Positions 15,641 to 23,536 of a stretch of DNA of 64,000 bases are shown in pieces. The DNA is taken from assembly GCF_900167135.1 (NCBI RefSeq), contig NZ_FUWZ01000002.1, positions 1,204,651 through 1,268,650 of the forward strand. The letters are read 5' to 3'. Below the pieces are notes generated by a model, which saw nothing but the letters and a program-made list of their open reading frames with translations, ran no database searches and was not told where the DNA came from. The translations under genes were made by a program, and so were the position numbers. Each line of letters begins with the position of its first letter. The stretch's first letter is position 1. The stretch is from Chitinophaga eiseniae (GTDB taxonomy: Bacteria > Bacteroidota > Bacteroidia > Chitinophagales > Chitinophagaceae).

Positions 15641-16592
15641 GGTTTTTGACGGACATAGTTTTTACCACGCCTGCCGGTATATGTGCAATAAACAAGGCGC
15701 AGAAGTACTGGCAACAGAAGGAGTGCGGGGCTATAACTACAAGTTAATGGCAGAGGATTTTATTGACCAGGCTGCCCAACGCCCCACTAAAAAGCAGGCT
15801 TGCTTTCATGCGGTACTAAGTTTTCATCCACATGAAAAGCCGGACGATGCCAGGATTGTGACCATTGCTAAAGAATACCTGGATGAAATAGGCATCACCA
15901 ATACACAGTTTGCCATCACCAAGCATACAGACAAAGCTCACCTTCATGTCCACCTCATTGCCAACATGGTGAACAATGAAGCCAGAAGTATCAAAGACAA
16001 TCATATCGGGTTGAGAGGGAAAAAGGTTGCCCAAAAACTAACCTTAAAGTACGGGCTCATTGTAGCCGAAAAGAAAAACCTGGCGCTTACCCACCTCGAA
16101 GCCCTCGACCACTCAGAAGCTAACCGGTACAGAATTTACACGGCCATCCTGGAAACACTTCCGCAATGCCGGAGCCTAGAGGAACTGGAAACCCGTCTTA
16201 AAGCCTATGGCATCGAAGTGCTGTACAAGAACAAAGGACAGACCCAGGAACGTCAGGGTATAAGTTTCCAACTTGGTAAAGACGTTTTCAAAGGCAGTAA
16301 GGTGGACCGGAATTTCTCTTTAGGCAATCTTGAAAAGACACTCGCCCAAAATCAGCAGCAGGTACTTACCCAAACATCCACAACGATCAAACACCAACAA
16401 CAACCTGGGCCCAAGATCTCCGAGGAACACAACTTCGCCGGTCAACTGGTCGAAGAATTGGGCAATCAAGTACTCCATTCGGCCACCGGCATCCTGGCAG
16501 AACTACTTAAAGCTGAGTATGTATCCCAAGACACTTCTCCAGAATTGCTACGGGAGGCACGTAAGAAGAAAAAACGTAAAAGAATACGGTAA
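15630..16592 (+). CDS. Relaxase/mobilization nuclease
   Basis: A 320-residue relaxase of the pfam03432 type. The metal-binding three-histidine motif is HLHVHLIANMVN near residue 108, preceded by the conserved CFHAVLSFHPHE; the catalytic tyrosine is probably one of those near the N-terminus (Y12, Y17). It nicks oriT and leads the strand into a recipient cell through a helper transfer system (family knowledge). The C-terminal 60 residues are Gln-rich and then very basic (RKKKKRKRIR). It is cotranscribed with mobC. Confidence 0.92.
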   Translation: MISKVFDGHSFYHACRYMCNKQGAEVLATEGVRGYNYKLMAEDFIDQAAQRPTKKQACFHAVLSFHPHEKPDDARIVTIAKEYLDEIGITNTQFAITKHTDKAHLHVHLIANMVNNEARSIKDNHIGLRGKKVAQKLTLKYGLIVAEKKNLALTHLEALDHSEANRYRIYTAILETLPQCRSLEELETRLKAYGIEVLYKNKGQTQERQGISFQLGKDVFKGSKVDRNFSLGNLEKTLAQNQQQVLTQTSTTIKHQQQPGPKISEEHNFAGQLVEELGNQVLHSATGILAELLKAEYVSQDTSPELLREARKKKKRKRIR

Positions 16593-16631
16593 GCAAAGCT
16601 TACCCTTTTTTAACCGTGAAAAAGTTAAACT

Positions 16632-17228
16632 ATGAACGAAAATCTTTTGACTACCTTGACAGAGATCAGCGAAGGTCATACGAAAAAAATTGAGCAGCAC
16701 GGTGAACAACTCAGTGCATTGCAGGAAACATTACACCACTTGACAGATTGGAAAGCAATGCTTAACCAATTAACCGAAAGTGACAACCACCTGAATAAGC
16801 TGCTCACCGAACTGCCCAAACAAACAAAACAACACCAACATCTAAATGGAATATTGCAGGAGACTATAGCCGTCCTTACCCGGCCACAGGAACAAAGGCA
16901 TCATCACCACTTCCCCAAAATTGCCTGGGCCACAGGGGGGCTTTTTTTGATATTGTGCCTCATAGTTACCGGTTGGTACACCACGGCCTCCCGGCTGGAT
17001 AACTACCGGGACAATGATACCAAGTATCGTTACTTGCAGCTATTCGGCAATAGCCAGATGAATCGCCTGCTTCACTATGCAGACAGCTTGCAACAAGCAC
17101 GGCCAAACTTTTTCCGGGATAGCATACTTGCCGCCGAAAAAGCAAAGCAACATCGCCTGGAAATGCTGGACGAGGCAACCCGTAAAGAAGCAGAGGCCTG
17201 GCAGTTACGCCAGAAAGCCAAACAATAA
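16632..17228 (+). CDS. Membrane-anchored coiled-coil protein of mobilization module
   Basis: A 198-residue protein. The first 90 residues are helical and charged (EISEGHTKKIEQHGEQLSAL, KLLTELPKQTKQHQHLNGIL), followed by one membrane segment at about residues 98-115 (TGGLFLILCLIVTGWYTTAS) and a second helical region rich in Lys, Glu and Ala (AAEKAKQHRLEMLDEATRKE). Its place after the relaxase gene suggests a role in docking the relaxosome at the membrane (inference). I do not recognise a named family. Confidence 0.6.
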   Translation: MNENLLTTLTEISEGHTKKIEQHGEQLSALQETLHHLTDWKAMLNQLTESDNHLNKLLTELPKQTKQHQHLNGILQETIAVLTRPQEQRHHHHFPKIAWATGGLFLILCLIVTGWYTTASRLDNYRDNDTKYRYLQLFGNSQMNRLLHYADSLQQARPNFFRDSILAAEKAKQHRLEMLDEATRKEAEAWQLRQKAKQ

Positions 17229-17372
17229 TTACAACAGCTCTCTTATTTAAACAAGAGGGCCCACGCGTTGTATGCACCTTTGTAAACATGATTACACTGA
17301 TGCTCCGTGAGTGCACCACGGCCTCACGCTACGGGTGTACAAGCACCCTCAAATAATATTTTCCCAACACCT

Positions 17373-18470
17373 CTATTCCACCACCAGCGCGATGCCTGCT
17401 TTATTTGCTTTGTAGGCAATTTTATCCTTCAGGCTATAATAACTCCAATTGCGCAACAAGAACTCTTCCTCCTTAGCTGCTGTTTCTTTTCGTTGTTGCC
17501 CGGTTAGTAATAAGGTGGCCACCCGGTGTTTGATGCACAAGTTGATCAGCCGACGGCTATACACATGCAGTTTATAATTTACATACCGTTTTTCCGCGCC
17601 TCGGTAATTTTTCAGGTTTTGGAGCTTTCGGGTTAAACCATTCTTTGATCGGTTGTAAGTAGCCGATTGCTGGCATCGTTGGAGTGCTTGCTGAATAGCC
17701 AAACGTCGATACAAGAAGTCTTCCTTGGTGCCAATGGAATAACTGTGCCGCCCGATCTTCACGCGGATGGGAATTTCCATCGACAGCGTGGCTTCGGCCA
17801 CCACATCCGGTTCAAGGATATGGCCCTCTTTAGACACCTCAAAGGTGGCCAATAGGAAGATCTTGTGTTCATCCACCTGGATAGAACTGGTACACAGCTT
17901 ATATTCACCACGTAAAGCCGCTTCCCAGAGAGTTCGCTTGTCACCTCCCTTTTTCCCAAAATATAGGCGGAATGTGTGACCAAAGATCTGACAAGTAAAA
18001 AACCGACCTCCTTCTTCCAGTGTTATCCGGCGAAGATCATGAGAAGATATTGGCATAGGAATATCCCGCCGGAAGCTCCTGAGTGATCGCTCTCCTTTCC
18101 ATAGCATATCCCTTTCCTTGCTGAAACTGTATACCAATATTTTGTTGAGGCAACTCAGTATGCTCATGGGCATTTGTCCTTTGAAGCGCCGACTGAGCAG
18201 TTGATAAGTAGTCCCCAGTTGTGACATGGTGAGAATACCATCCTGGTCTTTCTTTATATCCGCCAGCCTTACCCGCACTTCATCCGTGAAGTAAAACAAG
18301 TCCTTTACCTGTTCCTGAATAAACTGATGCGTATAAATGTAATTGGCTGCCCGATGGCATATGCGCTACCATTTCCAGAGGGCTTCCCACGTTTGCCGTT
18401 TAACGGCAGGATCTTCTGAATGAATCAGCAGTTGAATTTTCCGGGTCAGCACTACTTTGTCTTCTTTCAT
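17373..18470 (-). CDS. TnpB/Cas12f-like protein, nuclease-dead type, with in-frame TAG
   Basis: The reading frame runs 365 codons from ATG 18470, which overlaps the sigma-factor stop in an ATGA. Codon 35 is TAG (18366-18368), so only 17373-18365 is uninterrupted (an alternative start, TTG, lies at 18299). Similarity to TnpB/Cas12f: a WED-like region (FFTCQIFGHTFRLYFG, YKLCTSSIQ, IFLLATFEV), helical RuvC insert with basic residues (LTRKLQNLKNYRGAEKRYVN), the RuvC-II-like strand HRVATLLLTG without the catalytic Glu, and LLRNWSYYSLKDKIAYKANK AGIALVVE, which corresponds to the segment just before the zinc finger. The protein stops there, so it lacks the CxxC zinc finger and RuvC-III Asp; no RuvC-I D-x-G is seen either. 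It should bind RNA and DNA without cutting (inference). No TnpA or transposon ends are present. Confidence 0.7.
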
Positions 18471-19270
18471 CGCTTTACTCTTTTGAGAACTTCATGCGCA
18501 GACACATATTCTTTGAGGGCTTGCCACACGGGAATTTTCAGCTCCTGGGCAATCCTTTCAAAGTCGTATTGCTGCTCCATTCTTAACTGGCAGACCTTCA
18601 TCTGCTGATCACTTAATAGCTTATTCCAATGAGTTGGAGGCGAACAGCCCGAAGTAACTTGGCTGGCGGGTTCCGGCAGTTTTATTCGCAGGATCATCTT
18701 TTTTAAATCGAATATGCTTTCCTGGACTTCCTGGCTGATTTGTTGATATGGAGCGGCGAAGCGGCTGGCAATTTCCTTCAGGCTAAGGCCATAGCGGAAA
18801 TGTAACGTCATGATAGTTTGACGATTACCAGAAAGGTATGGTATGGCATCCTTCACTAGGTTGATTCGTTCCTGTTCCTTATTGGAAACCCAAGATAGTT
18901 CATCCTCTTTTTCGGGGTCGTAAGCCGCGGCCTTATAATCTTCAAGGTATTCCGGATGGATAAGTTGACGGTAAAATCGATTTGAAGGCTGACGGAAGTA
19001 GTCATAACACCCCCAACGGGTACAAAGCCTGATAAAGCGAAATAGGTGCAGCATACTGGTCATTCGCTCCCGGAACTGCCAGGCGCGGAGAAATGCTTCC
19101 TGGACTATCGTTTGATTGGCGAATTCATCGCCTGTTATGCGATTCGCATAATAGAGGACCGGTTTGTAAAGGTGTTTATATATGTAAGTGAATCCTAATT
19201 CCTCACCTTTTTGAAAGAGCAAGAAATACGAAAGATTCTCCGGCGTACTAGTAGTAATGTAGTAGCTCAT
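18467..19270 (-). CDS. ECF-like sigma factor paired with the TnpB/Cas12f-like protein
   Basis: A 267-residue sigma-70 family protein. Region 2 is at about 15-85 (FTYIYKHLYKPVLYYANRIT, TIVQEAFLRAWQFRERM) and region 4 at about 140-195 (LSGNRQTIMTLHFRYGLSLK, EIASRFAAPYQQISQEVQES). After it comes a linker with Pro and Ser and a third helix-turn-helix-like block at about 220-262 (SDQQMKVCQLRMEQQYDFER, IAQELKIPVWQALKEYV), which normal ECF factors lack. No anti-sigma factor is encoded nearby. The gene overlaps the Cas12f-like gene by ATGA. The extra C-terminal block is a plausible docking site for that partner (inference). Confidence 0.82.
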   Translation of the reverse strand: MSYYITTSTPENLSYFLLFQKGEELGFTYIYKHLYKPVLYYANRITGDEFANQTIVQEAFLRAWQFRERMTSMLHLFRFIRLCTRWGCYDYFRQPSNRFYRQLIHPEYLEDYKAAAYDPEKEDELSWVSNKEQERINLVKDAIPYLSGNRQTIMTLHFRYGLSLKEIASRFAAPYQQISQEVQESIFDLKKMILRIKLPEPASQVTSGCSPPTHWNKLLSDQQMKVCQLRMEQQYDFERIAQELKIPVWQALKEYVSAHEVLKRVKR

Positions 19271-19305
19271 GGCGTCGGCAGCTCGGGAGTGTGAAATGTA
19301 AGCCT

Positions 19306-19485
19306 GTAAGGACCGATGCTGCCCAACGCAAAAAAAGTAGACGTGGGTTGGTCCTTACCGTACTGAAGGGCTGCGACACCCCAAACCCGAATAAGAACGC
19401 CCACGCCTTTGCCTTTAAAGATAAAGGAAAACGTGAGCGATTTACCTTATTCTCGAGTTTTTGAACGGTCGCAGTTTTCAGTACG
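19306..19485. ncRNA. Structured RNA upstream of the sigma/Cas12f-like operon, candidate guide RNA
   Basis: No gene covers this stretch, but it folds into perfect nested helices. A 9-bp hairpin base pairs 19306-19314 with 19350-19358, with an inner helix (19322-19328/19342-19347). Next to it, 19359-19367 pairs with 19477-19485 (9 bp), enclosing 19371-19377/19468-19474 (7 bp), 19389-19395/19446-19452 (7 bp), 19398-19405/19432-19439 (8 positions, 1 mismatch) and 19412-19416/19423-19427. The strand is open: on the minus strand the 8-position helix becomes complete with a G-U pair and the 7-bp helix at 19389 can be extended by CUC/GGG; on the plus strand the GGG/UU internal loop could form G-U pairs. 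I lean to the minus strand, in the leader of the sigma-factor gene. Confidence 0.6.
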
Positions 19486-19679
19486 AGAATTAAGCAAATG
19501 CGCTTATGATGATTATTTTATATGTTACATTATACTATCCTGATGCAATATGCGAAAAGTCCATATAAGAAAATGTTTAAAATTATAAATTTTTATAAGG
19601 ATTATAATTCTATCTTAAAGATAGATATTTCAATCATAAAGAACAAAAATTTATTCTTTAATGATATTATATGTTGAAA

Positions 19680-19707
19680 TTGAAGTGTTTAGGTTTATAT
19701 AGATTTG
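19680..19707 (+). promoter_or_regulatory. Candidate promoter of the xre-dnd operon
   Basis: TAGATTTG at 19700-19707 matches the Bacteroidota -7 consensus TAnnTTTG, with TTG at 19680-19682 at 17 bp, slightly short of the usual 19-bp spacing. The ATG of the regulator gene follows 26 bp downstream. Confidence 0.4.
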
Positions 19708-19733
19708 TTTGAATAGACCAAAGTATGTCCTAA

Positions 19734-20054
19734 ATGAACAAATCTAGAGTCTTTAAGAATAAAGAACTACCTACAATTAATAGAATTGCTATAGTTTTAA
19801 AGGAAGAGCGACGGTCGAATCGTTGGTTAGCTTCCGAAATAGGATTTACAGAAACAACTGTTTCGAAGTGGGCTACGAATGCCAAACAACCGAATATATT
19901 CGTATTTTACCTTATTGCCCTAGTTTTAAAACGAGACCTTAAGGATTTATTTGTTTCCACGGCCGAAATAAATGAAATAGAACGAACAAATCATCTAGAA
20001 ATACTCAAGGAATTAGTAGACCAGGGAAAGCGAACCGGAAAAACCAAGCGGTAA
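19734..20054 (+). CDS. XRE-family regulator upstream of the dnd cassette
   Basis: A 106-residue protein with a Cro/C1-type helix-turn-helix from about 17 to 72: LKEERRSNRWLASEIGFTET, TVSKWATNAKQPN, FYLIALVLKRDLKDLF. This domain set is typical for small repressors. It lies 62 bp before dndC on the same strand, so it probably controls the phosphorothioation genes (inference). In many dnd loci DndB takes the repressor role; here both are present. Confidence 0.8.
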   Translation: MNKSRVFKNKELPTINRIAIVLKEERRSNRWLASEIGFTETTVSKWATNAKQPNIFVFYLIALVLKRDLKDLFVSTAEINEIERTNHLEILKELVDQGKRTGKTKR

Positions 20055-20116
20055 AGGTTTCAGAATACCGCATCAATTCAATTAATCCAATAATAAATAT
20101 AGAAAGGAAGAACAAT

Positions 20117-21436
20117 ATGGCTTTGGATGTAAAATTTTTAGAAGCAGAAATTATAGATCAATATTTATATGACGAAAATGCAACTCGCCCATGGATTATT
20201 GGTTTTAGTGGAGGAAAGGATAGTACAATGCTCTTGCAAATCGTCTGGAATGCCTTAAAAAAGATTGAGCCGGTTCTATTGACCCGTCAGATTTACGTTG
20301 TTTGTAATGATACACTGGTAGAGAATCCTCAAATTGTGAAATTCATTAGCAAAACGCTAAAGAAAATACAAAAGGCTGCTGTTGATCAACAGATTCCTTT
20401 GGTGGTAAAGGAAACAATTCCTAAACTTGAAGACAGTTTTTGGGTGAGGCTTATAGGACTTGGATATCCTGCCCCTAACAGGTTCTATCGATGGTGCACA
20501 GAAAGACTGAAAATAAATCCCACAACTCGTCTTATTACTGAAAAGATTGCTGAAAATGGAGAGGCAATTATACTTCTAGGGACAAGAAGTGATGAAAGTT
20601 CTCGGCGTGCAGCCTCAATTAAAAAGCATGAAATTAAAGGCCAAAGATTACGTAGTCATCCATTGCCCAACGCGTATGTTTTTGCGCCAATAAAAGATGT
20701 AACAACAAATGAGTTATGGCAATATCTAAATCAAGTTCCCCCACCCTGGGGCGGTACACATAAAGAACTGGTCACGTTATATAGAAATGCAAATTCTGGT
20801 GATTGCCCTCTTGTAATAGATACAACAACTCCGAGTTGCGGGAATAGTCGGTTTGGTTGCTGGGTATGTACAGTGGTTAATAAAGACAAATCAATGGATG
20901 GCCTTATTGAAAATGGTGAGGAGTGGATGCAGCCATTGGCAAACATTAGAAACTTTCTAATTGAAACCAGGGATAATCCAGAGATATGGAGAGAAAAAAG
21001 AAGACGGGATGGAACTGAAAAAGAAGGAATATGGGGACCTTATAAGTTTGAAACACGAGTAGAAATTCTTAAACGCGTATTGAAAGCGCAGAAAAGTCTT
21101 GAAGAAACCGAAGGGATAGAACTTATTACTCATCAGGAAATGGTCCTGATACAGTATCACTGGTTTAGGGATTTGTTTTTCAAGACAAGGGTTTCAACGA
21201 TCTACAACCGAATCTTTAAAACTCAAATGGATATGAGTAAACACGAAGAAAAACTCAAGGAGGAAAATGAGCTCCTTCGTAAGTCTTGTAAACAGGAACC
21301 CAAAGACGTTGAACTTATCCAAGACTTACTAGCTCTTCAAAAAACCAAGACCCTCATGATGAGGAAAAGAGGGTTACTTGATGATATTGAAAACCGTTTA
21401 GATCAATTCATTGAGGAAACAAAAGAAAAAGCATAG
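20117..21436 (+). CDS. dndC: DndC, DNA phosphorothioation ATP-pyrophosphatase/sulfurtransferase
   Basis: A 439-residue PAPS-reductase-like protein. The PP-loop SGGKDST (residues 31-37) activates the DNA backbone or the sulfur carrier with ATP; Cys residues that can hold the Fe-S cluster lie in RWCTERLKINP and in SCGNSRFGCWVCTVV near residues 240-255. In the Dnd pathway DndA delivers sulfur to DndC, and DndC-DndD-DndE place it as a non-bridging sulfur in the DNA backbone (family knowledge). The C-terminal 120 residues are helical and charged. dndD starts 3 bp after its stop. Confidence 0.93.
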   Translation: MALDVKFLEAEIIDQYLYDENATRPWIIGFSGGKDSTMLLQIVWNALKKIEPVLLTRQIYVVCNDTLVENPQIVKFISKTLKKIQKAAVDQQIPLVVKETIPKLEDSFWVRLIGLGYPAPNRFYRWCTERLKINPTTRLITEKIAENGEAIILLGTRSDESSRRAASIKKHEIKGQRLRSHPLPNAYVFAPIKDVTTNELWQYLNQVPPPWGGTHKELVTLYRNANSGDCPLVIDTTTPSCGNSRFGCWVCTVVNKDKSMDGLIENGEEWMQPLANIRNFLIETRDNPEIWREKRRRDGTEKEGIWGPYKFETRVEILKRVLKAQKSLEETEGIELITHQEMVLIQYHWFRDLFFKTRVSTIYNRIFKTQMDMSKHEEKLKEENELLRKSCKQEPKDVELIQDLLALQKTKTLMMRKRGLLDDIENRLDQFIEETKEKA

Positions 21437-21439
21437 GTA

Positions 21440-23536
21440 ATGATTATAAAGGAAATAGAGCTTTACAATTTTCGGATATATAAAGGCGAGAATAAAATTG
21501 ATCTTTCTGCCAAGGGGAAAAAGAACATTACGATTATAAGTGGGCGTAATGGCTTTGGCAAGACGACCTTTCTTATGTCCCTGGTGTGGTGTATGTATGG
21601 CCGGAATATGCAAGAGGTTGACGATTTATACAAGAAAGAAATTGAAGATCAAGGCGGATACAGTAAATACATCTCAAACTCGCTTAATCGATTGGCCAAA
21701 GCAGAGGAAGACCATAACTTCCATGTTAGTATCAAGTTTGTGGATGTTAATATTCCGGAAGTACCTTGCAAAGAAATAATTATACGACGAAGCTATAATG
21801 CACTTACGAGTACAAGTGAGGAGATTGAGATATTGATTGATGGTTACCCTAGTGAATTAGCTAAGGAAGTAGGGCATGAAATTTTCATTCGCGAGTTTAT
21901 AATGCCCATCGAGATCGCCAAATTCTTCTTCTTTGACGCAGAAAAGATCGTGAATCTAGCAGAAGTAACCACAAATGAGCAGCGTAAGCGATTGAGTCGA
22001 GCATATTCAGAAGTATTAGGCATTAAAAAGTATGAGGACATAAAGGGCAACTTGGAAAGTCTCCAATTGAAAATCCGGCAAGAATCAGCCAGTGCGGCTG
22101 AACGGGGTCAATTGGAAAAGTTGAAGGCAGAAGTCATCTCATATGAAGGGCAAATAAAAGAAAATGAGGAAAAAATTTCGGAATTAAGAGAGCATAGAAC
22201 AGAGCTTAACAAAGAGGTAAGAGATATACAAGAGAAGCTCATTCGGGAGGGAAGCTTGATCACTATAGAAGAGCTCCAAAAAATCCGTGAACAAGAAGAG
22301 TTGCTAACTAAGCAACAACAATCTTTGCAAAACGAGCTAAAGGATTCATATGATATAATACCTTTTGCAATTGCTGGTGATAAATTTCTTGAGGTAAGTA
22401 AGCAGCTTGAGAACGAATCAAATTACAAAGCCGCGCAATTTAAAGAAGAAAACGTGAAAGGCGTTACAAGTAAAATTCTTACTGATTTAGACGACGAACC
22501 AAAGCCCAAAGACATTTTAATTACTCATGAAATAAGGCGATTCTACTCTGACGCATTTGAGAAGCTTATACGGAAGCATTTTTTTTCTGACACACCTCAA
22601 TTGCCAGATGATTTTAAAGTACTGCACGACTTTTCTGATACTGAGAAGAATGAGCTATTAGCACTTCTTAATAATATCAAATTGTCATTCAGAGAATCTT
22701 TTAAGCGAATAAATAGTGAATACAACCTCACGCGCAATGAATTAAATACTATTCGCAGAAGAATAAAAGATGCTGAAGCAAACCAAGAGAATCCCATCAT
22801 TGCTGAACTAAGGCGGCGAAAGGAAGAATTAAACACTGAAATAATAAGAATAGATGATACGATTGATTCGTTGAACAGGGAAATTGGTGAGTTCACCAAT
22901 GAAAAAACTCAGAGGGGTAAACGTATCGAAGAGCTTTCTAGAAAGTTAAATGTGTCAGAGAAAAATAAAGAGAAAGACGCTGTACTCACCAGGAATATTA
23001 ATAATCTGAAGGATTTTATCTCAAAATTCAAAGCAAGGAAAAAGGTATCACTCGAGGAGCAGATTTTGAAGGGACTAGAAACACTAATGCACAAAAAAGG
23101 ATTTATTAAGAAGGTGGAGGTCGAAATAATCGGTGAAGATATTGATATTGTACTTAAAAATAGCAGAAGCGAGGAGATAAAAAAAGAATCTTTAAGTAAG
23201 GGCGAGCAACAAATGTATGCCACCGCCCTTCTGCGGGGGCTAGTTGAAGAAAGTGATATTCAGTTCCCAGTATTTATCGATTCTCCAATGCAAAAATTCG
23301 ATGAGCAGCATGCCGAAAATATTATTAAGTACTTTTATCCAAACATTTCTGACCAAGTGGTAATCTTCCCGCTTATCAATAAAGAATTGACAGAAAGGGA
23401 GTTTAATCTTTTATCAAAACACATTTCCAAGACCATTTTGATAAATAGTGTACATGATGAGAAGAGTGAATTTTTACCAATTGAAACGGACGAGTTTTTG
23501 AAAACCTACAATAGAATGTACAATCATGCTAATTAA
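21440..23536 (+). CDS. dndD: DndD, SMC-like ATPase of DNA phosphorothioation
   Basis: A 698-residue ABC/SMC-type ATPase. Walker A is GRNGFGKTTF near residue 35, the signature is LSKGEQQMYATALLRG near 583, and Walker B is FPVFIDSPMQKFDEQH near 610. Between them are two long coiled-coil arms (about 190-300 and 415-535). The protein probably opens or scans DNA for the sulfur insertion step (family knowledge). Its 3' end overlaps the next gene by 11 bp. Confidence 0.92.
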   Translation: MIIKEIELYNFRIYKGENKIDLSAKGKKNITIISGRNGFGKTTFLMSLVWCMYGRNMQEVDDLYKKEIEDQGGYSKYISNSLNRLAKAEEDHNFHVSIKFVDVNIPEVPCKEIIIRRSYNALTSTSEEIEILIDGYPSELAKEVGHEIFIREFIMPIEIAKFFFFDAEKIVNLAEVTTNEQRKRLSRAYSEVLGIKKYEDIKGNLESLQLKIRQESASAAERGQLEKLKAEVISYEGQIKENEEKISELREHRTELNKEVRDIQEKLIREGSLITIEELQKIREQEELLTKQQQSLQNELKDSYDIIPFAIAGDKFLEVSKQLENESNYKAAQFKEENVKGVTSKILTDLDDEPKPKDILITHEIRRFYSDAFEKLIRKHFFSDTPQLPDDFKVLHDFSDTEKNELLALLNNIKLSFRESFKRINSEYNLTRNELNTIRRRIKDAEANQENPIIAELRRRKEELNTEIIRIDDTIDSLNREIGEFTNEKTQRGKRIEELSRKLNVSEKNKEKDAVLTRNINNLKDFISKFKARKKVSLEEQILKGLETLMHKKGFIKKVEVEIIGEDIDIVLKNSRSEEIKKESLSKGEQQMYATALLRGLVEESDIQFPVFIDSPMQKFDEQHAENIIKYFYPNISDQVVIFPLINKELTEREFNLLSKHISKTILINSVHDEKSEFLPIETDEFLKTYNRMYNHAN

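Noticed and set aside
17310..17372. Reprogramming RNA (omega-RNA) downstream of the Cas12f-like gene
   Set aside because: A short hairpin (GGGTG...CACCC) is present, but it is too weak compared with the structured segment upstream of the sigma factor.
17373..18470. Active TnpB of an IS200/IS605 or IS607 transposon
   Set aside because: There is no TnpA, no transposon ends, no zinc finger and no RuvC acidic residues, and the gene is locked to a sigma factor by overlap.
19306..19485. CRISPR array
   Set aside because: The segment contains inverted, nested pairings but no direct repeats with regular spacers.
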